This document shows positions 44,874 to 53,773 of a DNA stretch of 64,000 nucleotides, one piece after another. The stretch covers positions 124,001 through 188,000 of the forward strand of contig NZ_JAECZB010000092.1 of the NCBI RefSeq assembly GCF_016056295.1. The letters run 5' to 3'. The notes beneath the pieces are model-generated. The model saw nothing but the letters and a program-made list of their open reading frames with translations, was not told the origin of the DNA and ran no database searches. Within the stretch, counting starts at the first letter, position 1, and each line of letters opens with the position of its first letter. This DNA is from Atlanticothrix silvestris CENA357 (GTDB lineage Bacteria; Cyanobacteriota; Cyanobacteriia; Cyanobacteriales; Nostocaceae). The position numbers were made by a program, and so were the translations under genes.

Positions 44874-44992
44874 GATATAATCTCCTAGTGAATGAGAAAC
44901 CTGTGGCTAAGTGCAAGTTAGCCACAGGTAACTGACTACAATTCGTCATGAGTGTCTAATAGCAACCTTTCTGCTGATGAGTGGGGCAAAAG

Positions 44993-45235
44993 TTAACCCC
45001 AAGACTCGATCATCATGGCGATCACAAACAGACAAAATAAAAAGACTGCAATCCTCAAAAACAATGTCCATAGTTCTGGGGATTGCAGTATCTTAATTAT
45101 TAAGACAGCGTTGAAAACGTGAGATACAACAAAAGCGATCGCACAACCAAGCAAAGCTAAGAGAAAGTACTTGAGTCCCTTGGCTACCCACTTCAGAAGT
45201 CGGTTTTGTCTATTTTTGAGATTGGTTTTCATCAT
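44993..45235 (-). CDS. Small two-span membrane protein, unknown
   Basis: From the ATG at 45235 (AGGA at 45244-45241; a second ATG lies at 45232) it encodes about 80 residues: a basic N-terminus, K-Y-F-L-L-A-L-L-G-C-A-I-A-F-V-V and a second span R-I-A-V-F-L-F-C-L-F-V-I-A-M. The frame is open to 45283, but the ribosome-binding site favours the shorter form. It may be coexpressed with the small gene at 44655-44873. Confidence 0.6.
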   Translation of the reverse strand: MMKTNLKNRQNRLLKWVAKGLKYFLLALLGCAIAFVVSHVFNAVLIIKILQSPELWTLFLRIAVFLFCLFVIAMMIESWG

Positions 45236-45283
45236 TTTTATCCTGTTGTGAGGGTTGAATCTAAAGTGCAAGCGCACCATCAA

Positions 45284-45862
45284 CTACCCTAAAGTTTGGA
45301 GCAAATATTTATGGTGATGCTCCTACTTGGTTAAGGCACGCAGCAGTCTGAGCAAACTTTTGTCAAGTTTGAAAATTTGAATACCAACAATGGTGATCTA
45401 GAATTTGTAGATGAATTGGAAGCGTGATTCAGAAATCAAGGCTAGGCGTTCAATGCTTGTAAGAGTTGTCCTTTGTCATTTCTCATTTGTGTTTACACAC
45501 AAAGGACAAATGACCAATGACAGTCTTCACGAAAAAGTGAAATATGTAGGCGCATTAGCTTATGAACAATTCCAACCAGGAAATTTGAATAACTGCCTTT
45601 CTTGAAATTGCTGAAATTTTCTATTCCAGCCTTTAGCTCTCACTCACACACAAAGTTGTTTTAAGGTAATAGCATACTTACTAAGTTACCTAAAAACTTA
45701 TGTTAAACTCACTATAAGGTAACTAAGTTACTTCGTCAAGGTAATACCGAAGAAATTGTTAAAAAAAGTCAGAATACGACGATTTACCATTGTCATTTCA
45801 CTTGCTGGACAGTAGTCAAATCGTCACTTTTGGCAGATTAATTTCTCACAAAGTGAGCTAAT
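45284..45862. other. Gap upstream of the STAND gene, with repeats
   Basis: It contains an inverted repeat around 45459-45520 (GTCCTTTGTC ... ACAAAGGAC) and, at 45660-45760, several AAGGTAA and AAGTTAC units (forward and reverse) before the NB-ARC/WD40 gene. The open frame at 45411-45605 is repeat-derived and is rejected. No other gene is seen. Confidence 0.5.
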
Positions 45863-48800
45863 ATGAGTGTTGTCGTTAGTTCTGGTGTGTGCATGAGTGC
45901 GATCGCTCAAAATTTTATTTTGGCATTAGCCGAAGAACGGTGTTTATCTAGTAGTGAGCTAGAGGTATTTTTGCCTGCCGTTGAGGGTAAAGCACCAAAT
46001 GCGATCGCCCAAGAATTGGGTATTAGTGCAGAGGCAGTACGCAAAAGATTAAGTGAGGTTTACAAAAAATTCCAAGTTAGCGGCGGTGGGCCAGGTAAGC
46101 TCACTAAGTTACAACAAGTTATTGAAAGCGCATATCAAGCATCTTCGCAGCCTGCAAAACCGAGTGTCCCCAACCGGCAAGATTGGGGCGAAGCGCCTAG
46201 TATTCGTAGTAGCTTCTATGGCAGAGAAGCAGAACTATCTAAACTTAAGCAATGGATTGTCGAGGAGCGCTGTCGATTAGTAGCACTATTAGGCATGGGA
46301 GGAATTGGCAAAACTACCTTGTCGGTGAAGTTAGCAGACGAAGTTCAAGCTAATTTTGATTACTTTATTTGGCGAACTCTCCGCAATGCTCCTCCTATTC
46401 AAGAGATGTTAGCTAATCTGATTCGATTTTTCTCTGACGAACGGGGAATACATTTACCGGAAACCATAGATGCAAAAATTACGTTACTGATTAATTATTT
46501 ACGAAAACATCGTTGTCTGTTGGTATTGGATAATGCAGAGACAATTATGCAAGGAGGAGCTAGTGTAGCTTCTTCGCAGCAGACTCGCGCCGGATATTAC
46601 AAAGAAGGATATGAAGATTATGGTCAACTACTCAGACGGATAGGAGAAGAACCTCATCAAAGCTGCTTAGTAATTACTAGTCGTGAAAAACCGAAAGAAT
46701 TTGCACCTTTAGAAGGCGAAACATCACCAGTCAGAACAATATCATTAACTGGTGTGGGAGAAGCAGAAGGACAAGAGATTCTTAAAGATAAAAGCTTATT
46801 TGGTTCACAGCAAAACTGGTCAAAACTGGTGAAGAATTATTCAGGTAATCCTTTAGCCTTAAAGTTAGTTGCTGAGACAATTCGAGAATTATTTAGTGGT
46901 GATATTGCTGCCTTTTTAGATGCTGGAGAGATAATTTTTGGTGACACCCGTAATTTATTAGACCAGCAATTTGAGCGCACCACAGAGCTAGAAAAAGAAA
47001 TCATTTATTGGTTGGCAATTAAGCGTGAGCCAGTGTCGCTAGAAGAATTGCTAGAGGATTTTATGAATCCCTTGACTAAAAGGGAATTATTAGAAGCACT
47101 GGAGTCTCTACGTAGGCGAAGCCTCATTGAAAAAAGTGATGCTTTGTTTACCTTGCAACCTGTAGTTATGGAGTACATTACAGAATCCATCATTGAACAG
47201 ATTTGTCGAGAAATTACTACAGATAAAATTGCGCTATTCATGAGTCATGCTCTGATGGGAGCCACTGTCAAAGATTATGTCAGAGATATTCAAATTCGCC
47301 TCATTCTCCAGCCAATTATTGAAAGATTACGAAATCTTTTGAGAACTCAAACTAATATTGAAGACAAACTAACTCATATTCTTGAACCCCTGCGAGGCAA
47401 AGTAATTGTCAAACCAGGATATGCTGCCAGTAATGTTATTAGTCTATTGTCTCAATTACAGACTGATTTGACAGGTTATGACTTCTCAAATTTAGCTGTT
47501 AGGCAAGCTTATCTCCAGAATGTAAATTTGCATCAAGTCAGTTTTGCTCACAGTGATCTGACGCGGTCTGTCTTTGCCAAGAACTTTGCCACAGTTTTAT
47601 CAGTAGCATTTAGTCGAGATGGAAAACTTTTAGCTACAGGAGATGCTAACGGTGAGATTCGCTTGTGGCGAGTTGTCAATGGTCAACAGCTTTTGCTCTA
47701 TCAAGCACACACTAACAAAGTATGGTCAGTTGCTTTTAGTGCCGATGGTACAACGTTAGTTAGTGGCTCTGAAGACCAAACCATAAAAATTTGGGATGTC
47801 CGCAGTGGTGAATGTCTCAAAACGCTACTAGAGCACACAGATAGAATTTGGTCAGTCGATTTTAGTTCTCAAGGTAACATAATTGCCAGTGCTAGTGAAG
47901 ACCAAACCGTGAAAATCTGGGATATCCACAGCGGTGAATGCCTCAAAACTTTGGCGGGTCACATTAATGGGGTACGGTCAGTAGCTTTCAGTCCTAATGG
48001 GATAACTTTAGTCAGTGGCAGTAAAGATAAAACTGCAAAAATCTGGGATGTTCATAGCGGTGAATGCCTCAAAACTCTCTTAGGGCACACAGATAGAATC
48101 TGGTCAGTAGCTTTCAGTCCTCAAGGTCAGGCGATCGCCAGTGCCAGTGATGATAAAACAGTGAAGTTATGGGATGCGGAAACTGGTAAGTGCCTCAAAA
48201 CTTTGACAGGTCATACTAATTGGGTATGGTCAGTAGATTATAATCTCGAAGGGGATATCCTAGTTAGTGGCAGTGATGACCAAACAGTTAGACTATGGAA
48301 TGTAAACACTGGTAAGTGTTTGAAAACTCTGCAAGGTCATACAGACAGAATCTGGTCAGTCGCTTTCAGTCCTCATGGTCACACAATTGCCAGTACCAGC
48401 GATGACCAAACAGTAAAGTTATGGGATAGCGATACTGGTAGATGCTTGCGAACTTTAAAAGGTTATACCAATTGGGTATGGTCAGTAGCTTTTCATCCTG
48501 ATGGTAAAATTTTAGCCAGCGCTAGTGATGACCACATAGTTAGGTTGTGGGACGTAGAAAGTGGTAAGTGCCTCAAAACTTTAAAGGGTCATACAAATGG
48601 GGTGCGCTCAGTAGCTTTCAGTCCCGATGGTCAAATTTTAGCCAGTGCTAGTGATGACCAAACTATTAGGTTATGGAATACCAATACTGGTATCTGTTTC
48701 AAAATTTTGAAGAAACACAGTAACTGGGTATGGTCAATAGCTTTCAGTCCAGATGGTCAAATTTTAGCCAGTGCTAGTGACGATCAAACAGTCAAGTTAT

Positions 48801-49498
48801 GGCATGTGAATACTGGCAAATGCTTCAAAACTTTGTCAGGAGACACCAATCGAATATGGTTTGTGGCCTTTAGTCCAGATGGTCAAATTTTAGCTGGTGC
48901 CAGTGAAGATCGTACAGTTAAATTGTGGCGGGTTAACACAGATGAACCCTTGGAATCTTTAGAAGGACACAGTAATTGGGTAAGGTCAGTAGCTTTTAGT
49001 CCAAATGGTCAAATTTTAGCCAGTGCTAGTGAAGATCATACAGTGAGATTATGGAAGGCTAGTACCGAGGAACGCCTAGAACCTGTGGAACCTGCTTTGA
49101 AGGAACACACCGATAAAGTCCGAACAGTAGCTTTTAGTCCTCAAGGTTGTACAATTACCAATGAGCAAGATCAAGCCAGTGACATTTTAGCCAGTGCTGG
49201 TGATGATAATGCTGTAAAAATCTGGGATGTAAGCACTGGTAAATGCTTAAAAACACTGCAAGGACACACCAAGAGGATATGGTCAGTTGTCTTCAGTCCT
49301 GATGGTCGAATTATTGCTAGTGGCGGTGAAGATGAAACGGTGAGGTTATGGAACGTAGACACTGGTAAGTGTTGGAAAATCTTCAACATCTACAAACCAT
49401 ATAAGGACATGGACATTACAGGCTCTATCGGTTTAACAAAAGCGCAAAAAGCTACCTTGAAAGCTTTAGGGGCTGTAGAAAAAGCACAGAAAAAATAA
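45863..49498 (+). CDS. STAND protein: HTH, NB-ARC, pentapeptide segment and 14 WD40 repeats
   Basis: A 1211-residue protein. Residues about 20-90 form a LuxR-like helix-turn-helix (A-I-A-Q-E-L-G-I-S-A-E-A-V-R-K-R-L). An NB-ARC ATPase follows, with Walker A G-M-G-G-I-G-K-T-T (144-152) and L-L-V-L-D-N-A (Walker B). A short pentapeptide-like stretch lies near 545-575, and from about 575 to 1170 there are 14 WD40 repeats with G-H-T ... S-V-A-F-S-P ... L-W-D, enough for two seven-blade propellers. Repeat 13 has an insert (N-E-Q-D-Q-A-S-D). Such proteins act as signal-dependent switches; the ligand is unknown. An in-frame ATG at 45893 is another possible start. Confidence 0.93.
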   Translation: MSVVVSSGVCMSAIAQNFILALAEERCLSSSELEVFLPAVEGKAPNAIAQELGISAEAVRKRLSEVYKKFQVSGGGPGKLTKLQQVIESAYQASSQPAKPSVPNRQDWGEAPSIRSSFYGREAELSKLKQWIVEERCRLVALLGMGGIGKTTLSVKLADEVQANFDYFIWRTLRNAPPIQEMLANLIRFFSDERGIHLPETIDAKITLLINYLRKHRCLLVLDNAETIMQGGASVASSQQTRAGYYKEGYEDYGQLLRRIGEEPHQSCLVITSREKPKEFAPLEGETSPVRTISLTGVGEAEGQEILKDKSLFGSQQNWSKLVKNYSGNPLALKLVAETIRELFSGDIAAFLDAGEIIFGDTRNLLDQQFERTTELEKEIIYWLAIKREPVSLEELLEDFMNPLTKRELLEALESLRRRSLIEKSDALFTLQPVVMEYITESIIEQICREITTDKIALFMSHALMGATVKDYVRDIQIRLILQPIIERLRNLLRTQTNIEDKLTHILEPLRGKVIVKPGYAASNVISLLSQLQTDLTGYDFSNLAVRQAYLQNVNLHQVSFAHSDLTRSVFAKNFATVLSVAFSRDGKLLATGDANGEIRLWRVVNGQQLLLYQAHTNKVWSVAFSADGTTLVSGSEDQTIKIWDVRSGECLKTLLEHTDRIWSVDFSSQGNIIASASEDQTVKIWDIHSGECLKTLAGHINGVRSVAFSPNGITLVSGSKDKTAKIWDVHSGECLKTLLGHTDRIWSVAFSPQGQAIASASDDKTVKLWDAETGKCLKTLTGHTNWVWSVDYNLEGDILVSGSDDQTVRLWNVNTGKCLKTLQGHTDRIWSVAFSPHGHTIASTSDDQTVKLWDSDTGRCLRTLKGYTNWVWSVAFHPDGKILASASDDHIVRLWDVESGKCLKTLKGHTNGVRSVAFSPDGQILASASDDQTIRLWNTNTGICFKILKKHSNWVWSIAFSPDGQILASASDDQTVKLWHVNTGKCFKTLSGDTNRIWFVAFSPDGQILAGASEDRTVKLWRVNTDEPLESLEGHSNWVRSVAFSPNGQILASASEDHTVRLWKASTEERLEPVEPALKEHTDKVRTVAFSPQGCTITNEQDQASDILASAGDDNAVKIWDVSTGKCLKTLQGHTKRIWSVVFSPDGRIIASGGEDETVRLWNVDTGKCWKIFNIYKPYKDMDITGSIGLTKAQKATLKALGAVEKAQKK

Positions 49499-49550
49499 AA
49501 GGTAAAAGAATGAATTTTGCCTTTTTACTTCATCCTTTTACCTTTTTTAT
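49497..49550 (+). terminator. Intrinsic terminator of the STAND gene
   Basis: AAAAGGTAAAAG pairs with CTTTTACCTTTT, with ATGAA/TTCAT extending the stem inward past one bulge, then a T-run. It begins in the stop codon of the NB-ARC/WD40 gene. Confidence 0.85.
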
Positions 49551-49561
49551 GTACCTGATGC

Positions 49562-49765
49562 TTACTTCATGTTAGCCCGTGCGTCACTAACTGCGGCAAA
49601 GAAAAATAATCCTGTGAGTGGAATGCTCAATCCTAAGATAATTGCAGTTGTAAGAACGCCTAAATCTGGTTGTCCGTAACTCAGTTCAAAAATCGAACCG
49701 ACAGCTGCGATCGCAGTTATACAAGCACCACCTAAAAACAAACCGCTTTTTGGAGTTAAATACAC
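49562..49765 (-). CDS. Small two-span membrane protein
   Basis: A 67-residue protein with two hydrophobic spans (L-F-L-G-G-A-C-I-T-A-I-A-A-V-G and I-I-L-G-L-S-I-P-L-T-G-L-F-F-F-A-A-V) separated by a short loop. The start is GTG. It begins 10 bp after the def stop, so the two form an operon. It looks like a conserved cyanobacterial protein of unknown function. Confidence 0.7.
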   Translation of the reverse strand: MYLTPKSGLFLGGACITAIAAVGSIFELSYGQPDLGVLTTAIILGLSIPLTGLFFFAAVSDARANMK

Positions 49766-49775
49766 TACTAGTCCC

Positions 49776-50339
49776 CTATGCTACTGGTTTCACTGCCTGG
49801 TACGAGAAGCCATTTTTAGATAACTCCTGCGCCAAAGTCAAGGAGTTTTCCACGCGGTCTACAAAAACCACCCCATTGAGGTGATCCATCTCGTGCTGAA
49901 TACAGCGGCTTAGCAAGTCATTAGCCTTTAATGTCCGGGGACGACCATATTCATCTTTATAGGCAATTTCTACGACTTCGGGACGCTTGACATCAATATA
50001 AACATTGGGAATGCTCAAACAGCCTTCTTGAGCAACGCAAACTTCCTTGCTCACTTGTTTAATTGTGGGGTTGATTAATACCAGTGGCGGATTAGCGGCG
50101 TTATCGGGTTCGCAGTCGATGACAATTAGTTGTTTTTGAATTGCCACTTGAGGAGCAGCCAAACCAATGCCATCCTTGCTGTACATTGTTTGTAGCATTT
50201 CGCGTATCAGTTGACGAAGTTCATCATCAACTTTGTTAACGCGTTTTGCTGCTTGACGTAGCACGCGATCGCCTAGATAGTGCAGTTCTAACGGGGGATT
50301 TTTTAATTTTTTCTTCTCTACAGCAATTTCAGGGGGCAT
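49776..50339 (-). CDS. def: Peptide deformylase
   Basis: Removes the formyl group from N-terminal Met of new proteins. The 187-residue enzyme has all three signature motifs: G-I-G-L-A-A-P-Q-V, E-G-C-L-S-I and Q-H-E-M-D-H-L (metal ligands Cys and two His). Length is normal for a type I deformylase. A small membrane protein gene follows 10 bp downstream. Confidence 0.98.
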   Translation of the reverse strand: MPPEIAVEKKKLKNPPLELHYLGDRVLRQAAKRVNKVDDELRQLIREMLQTMYSKDGIGLAAPQVAIQKQLIVIDCEPDNAANPPLVLINPTIKQVSKEVCVAQEGCLSIPNVYIDVKRPEVVEIAYKDEYGRPRTLKANDLLSRCIQHEMDHLNGVVFVDRVENSLTLAQELSKNGFSYQAVKPVA

Positions 50340-50404
50340 GGTTCTTGATGGCTAGATTGTGAAAATTCCTACTAATCTCATTCTATCAATCTCGTCAGTA
50401 GTCA

Positions 50405-50450
50405 GTGGTCAGCGATGCACTGAGCTTGTCGAAGTGTGGTCAGTTGTTTT
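50405..50450. repeat. CACTGAGCTTGTCGAAG dispersed motif
   Basis: A GTCAGTGGTCAGCGATGCACTGAG segment with the CACTGAGCTTGTCGAAGTGTGG motif shared with 37757 and, in reverse, with 23356. The CACTTCGAC part pairs with the other half to make a hairpin. It is non-coding. Confidence 0.6.
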
Positions 50451-50582
50451 TTATCTGGTTTAACACCGCTAAAGCGCAAGGGGCGTGGAGTTTTTATTCT
50501 CCAAGTTTTGCGCTGTCGAGTATAAAGGTTGAGGTGATCTTGCACTTGGATGCAAAGCCAATTTTAGATATTGGGGTGATGT

Positions 50583-51485
50583 GTGTTTAAATTTCTCACA
50601 AAACTTGACTACTTGCTCAAAGAAACTTTCCTCGGTTTACTGCGCGGAGGTTGGATGAATTGGGCAGCTGTGAGTACTGTTACGGTATTACTATTTTTAT
50701 TCGGCTTGAGTTTGCAAACTTCCTGGCAAGTAGAAAAACTCCTCAATCAGTTCGGTAGCCAGCTAGAAGTTTCTGTTTATTTCGATCCAGGTACATCAGC
50801 CCAAAGTATTGAGCCTTTTGTGGCGCAAATGCCAGAAGTAGTGGCGATACAAACAATTACCAAAGAGCAAGCTTGGACTAAGTTAGTTAAGGAATTGGGA
50901 ATTGCAGATATTGATGGTGCTACCCAGCAGTTAGGGGAAAATCCTTTAGTTGATGAAATGAAGGTAAAAGCCAGAAATTCTCAAGTTGTGCCAACTTTAG
51001 CGACGCAACTAGCTAAGTTACGAGGAGTGGAGACGGTGCAGTATGTAGATGAAGCAGTAAAACGCATCGCGCAACTGCACCAAGGTTTAAACTGGATTAC
51101 TTTAACAATTACAATTATTTTGACTTTAACTGCGATCGCGGTAACAACTACCACAATTCGCTTGATTGTCATGGCGCGTCGTCGAGAAATTGAAATTATG
51201 CAACTGGTAGGAGCAACTTCAGCGTGGATTTACCTGCCATTCATTTTACAAGGCATTGCCTTTGGCTTAGTTGGCGGTGCGATCGCTTGGAGTTTTATTT
51301 CGGTAATTCAACAGTTTATCGGTAAATTGTTAGCCAATCAGCCAGAATTTATCCAATTTATTAGTAATGGTATTCAACTTAGCACCACACAAATCTTATT
51401 GTTGCCGTTTATTCTCTTAAGTTTCGGTGCAGCGGTAGGATTAATGGGAAGCTTATTTGCTGTTCGGCGTTTTGCTAAAGGTTAG
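50583..51485 (+). CDS. ftsX: FtsX-like cell division ABC transporter permease
   Basis: A 300-residue membrane protein with an N-terminal span (W-A-A-V-S-T-V-T-V-L-L-F-L-F-G), an extracytoplasmic domain (residues about 45-155, with V-S-V-Y-F-D-P-G) and three C-terminal spans. The cytoplasmic turn M-A-R-R-R-E-I-E-I-M-Q-L-V-G-A is the FtsX hallmark. FtsX with FtsE controls peptidoglycan hydrolases at division. No ftsE is adjacent. The start is a GTG. Confidence 0.93.
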   Translation: MFKFLTKLDYLLKETFLGLLRGGWMNWAAVSTVTVLLFLFGLSLQTSWQVEKLLNQFGSQLEVSVYFDPGTSAQSIEPFVAQMPEVVAIQTITKEQAWTKLVKELGIADIDGATQQLGENPLVDEMKVKARNSQVVPTLATQLAKLRGVETVQYVDEAVKRIAQLHQGLNWITLTITIILTLTAIAVTTTTIRLIVMARRREIEIMQLVGATSAWIYLPFILQGIAFGLVGGAIAWSFISVIQQFIGKLLANQPEFIQFISNGIQLSTTQILLLPFILLSFGAAVGLMGSLFAVRRFAKG

Positions 51486-51585
51486 GTATAGGGCATCCTT
51501 TCAGGAATTAAAAATTAAAAATGAAATCGAATCAATTTCATTTTTAATTGAGCGAAGTATTGGGTATGGATAAAGGACAAAAGTT

Positions 51586-52419
51586 ATGAAATCGCAGTGG
51601 GAATGTTTTTTGCAAAATCTCGGTGTATGGGAAGGTTCATTTACCAGTTTTTCACCTCAAGGTACGTTTCTCAAAGATATTCCTAGCCGTCTGACCTTAG
51701 AAGGGTTGAACAACAACCAGACAGTGCGCCTGAATCTCTGCCGTTCAGGGCAAGCTGACATGGTTTTAGAATATAGCTCTGTGGGAGGAAGTCTCCTATT
51801 TTTTGAAAATGGGGCATTTTCTCAAGGTTCAATTCAGCTAGCACCCTTTACTGAGTTTGGAGCAGAATTTGGTTTAATTTATGAAAATCGCCGCTTACGT
51901 CTAGTGCAATTGTTTGATCAAAATGGTCAACTAGACAAATTCACCTTAATTCGCGAACACTTAGCTGGAACCCCAACGCCAGAAACCCCACCCTTACAAA
52001 TCGATGACTTGTTAGGAGAATGGCAAGGCGAAGCAATAACAATATATCCAGATTTGCGATCGCGAAGCGTCTCCAAGGGAGATTCGCCTGATACTTACTC
52101 TACAATTCTCAAATTACAATTGGACGGTACTGGACGCTTAAGTCAAAGTTTGAGTTTTGGCGAACATCAAATTACTTCGACCGCTACTGTTAAAGGCTCC
52201 ATCATCCACTTTGATCAAGATCCGCAAAAACAGATACAAGTATTATTGCTACCCGACGGCGCTTCTGTAACTTCTCCATTGCAGGTACAGTTACGTCAAC
52301 CCTTATTTTTAGAGGTGGGATGGTTAATCCAGCCTAACCTGCGCCAACGAATGGTTCGCAACTATAACGATAAAGGCGAATGGACTAGTCTCACTTTAGT
52401 TACTGAAAAAAAGGTGTAA
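51586..52419 (+). CDS. DUF3598 family protein
   Basis: A 277-residue protein of the DUF3598 family, found in cyanobacteria and algae, with a lipocalin-like beta-barrel pattern. S-Q-W-E-C-F-L-Q-N-L-G-V-W-E-G-S-F-T at the start and L-L-G-E-W-Q-G-E-A-I-T near the middle mark two similar halves. The in-frame segment encoding R-S-R-S-V-S-K-G-D-S-P (52062-52087 at its core) is a palindromic repeat insert. Some members are linked to carotenoid or bilin binding, but that is not established here. Confidence 0.85.
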   Translation: MKSQWECFLQNLGVWEGSFTSFSPQGTFLKDIPSRLTLEGLNNNQTVRLNLCRSGQADMVLEYSSVGGSLLFFENGAFSQGSIQLAPFTEFGAEFGLIYENRRLRLVQLFDQNGQLDKFTLIREHLAGTPTPETPPLQIDDLLGEWQGEAITIYPDLRSRSVSKGDSPDTYSTILKLQLDGTGRLSQSLSFGEHQITSTATVKGSIIHFDQDPQKQIQVLLLPDGASVTSPLQVQLRQPLFLEVGWLIQPNLRQRMVRNYNDKGEWTSLTLVTEKKV

Positions 52420-52423
52420 TACC

Positions 52424-52512
52424 AATTCGCAATTCGCAATGACGCTCCTTCGTCGCTCTAAGCGTAGCTATGCCGCAGGCTTTACGCTGCGAAGATCGCA
52501 ATTCGCAATTAA
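52424..52512. repeat. Composite palindromic repeat
   Basis: Units of ATTCGCAATTCGCAAT and its complement flank a TCGTCGCTCTAAGCGTAGC segment and a GCCGCAGGC palindrome. A similar arrangement is seen at 13267-13440. It is non-coding. Confidence 0.65.
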
Positions 52513-52661
52513 AGAACTTAGATACAGCAAAGCTTTCAGGCTTTACATCTGTATCAGATTTTGCGTGAAATGGTATAACCTTATTAGTTGAGTTTCAGCG
52601 GTAGCAATATCTGTCAAAATTGTTACAGTTGCTTCTACCCTAGAAAAGGAATTGAGGAAAC

Positions 52662-53627
52662 ATGACTTCAGTAACTCACCGTTTCGTCGAAACCAACAAC
52701 ATCAAAATGCATATTGCCGAACAGGGACAGGGGCCCTTGGTTGTCTTGTGTCACGGCTTTCCAGAATGTTGGTATTCTTGGCGATATCAGTTATCGGCAC
52801 TGGCTGAAGCAGGATTCCACGCAGTTGCACCAGACCAACGCGGCTATGGACAGACTGATCAACCAGAACCAATTGAGGCATACAATATTTTTCAACTAGT
52901 CGGCGATATCGTTGGTCTGGTTGATGCTTTGGGCGAAGAACAAGCCTTCATTGTTGGACACGATTGGGGTGCAGCTGTAGCTTGGCATTGCGCCTTGCTG
53001 CGTCCAGATATATTCCGCGCTATTACCCTGCTCAGTGTACCTTATAGGCCTCGTTCTTGGGAAGATATAAGACCGACAGAAGCGATGAAACTAATGGCAG
53101 GTGAGCAAGAGTTTTATCAATTGTACTTTCAAGAACCGGGTAAAGCGGAAGCGGATTTAGAGTCAGATGTTCGCGCAACTATACGTACAATGCTCTACGT
53201 TGCTTCGGGAGATCCACCACCATCAAAGCGTTGGCGCTTTTTGTTCAACAAGTCAGAGAAGCCACTAGACACGAGTTCAGTACCGGATCAACTTCCCGCT
53301 TGGTTAACAGACCAAGATATCGACTTTTTCACCTCTGAGTTTCAGCGGACAGGTTTCCGAGGAGGGTTAAACTGGTATCGAAATATAGATAGAATGTGGG
53401 AATTAACACCGTTCCTCAGTGGCGCAAAGCTGCACCAACCAGCGCTATTTGTGGCGGGAGAGACAGATGGGGTAATTACGATGTACCGTGAAGCATTCGA
53501 CACCCTAGAGCAGAACGTACCCAATCTCAAGCAGAAGGTATTGCTTCCAGGTGCTGGTCATTGGATTCAGCAAGAACGCCCAATCGAAGTCAACAGGCTA
53601 CTTATCGAGTTTTTAAGAAATCTCTAA
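52662..53627 (+). CDS. Epoxide hydrolase-like alpha/beta hydrolase
   Basis: A 321-residue alpha/beta hydrolase. The oxyanion motif H-G-F-P-E (C-H-G-F-P-E-C-W-Y-S-W), the nucleophile elbow V-G-H-D-W-G (Asp nucleophile) and the late His in G-H-W-I-Q are those of soluble epoxide hydrolases. W-Y-R-N-I-D in the cap is typical for the tyrosine region. The ATG follows GAGGAAAC. The natural substrate is not known; a haloalkane dehalogenase is a less likely alternative. Confidence 0.9.
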   Translation: MTSVTHRFVETNNIKMHIAEQGQGPLVVLCHGFPECWYSWRYQLSALAEAGFHAVAPDQRGYGQTDQPEPIEAYNIFQLVGDIVGLVDALGEEQAFIVGHDWGAAVAWHCALLRPDIFRAITLLSVPYRPRSWEDIRPTEAMKLMAGEQEFYQLYFQEPGKAEADLESDVRATIRTMLYVASGDPPPSKRWRFLFNKSEKPLDTSSVPDQLPAWLTDQDIDFFTSEFQRTGFRGGLNWYRNIDRMWELTPFLSGAKLHQPALFVAGETDGVITMYREAFDTLEQNVPNLKQKVLLPGAGHWIQQERPIEVNRLLIEFLRNL

Positions 53628-53773
53628 ATTAAGTGAAGTGGTGTTTGAGGCTACGTAGGTGCAGCCTTCCCGCAGAGTAAACCAACATCCTCTAAATTGT
53701 TGGGTGGAGTGATCGTTCCACTCAACCTACAAATTCTGGATGTTATTTAATCCTCCATCCTTAACGGAAGCTT

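Noticed and set aside
45411-45605. 64-codon open frame on the plus strand
   Set aside because: Lies over an inverted repeat (GTCCTTTGTC/ACAAAGGAC) and has no start signal.
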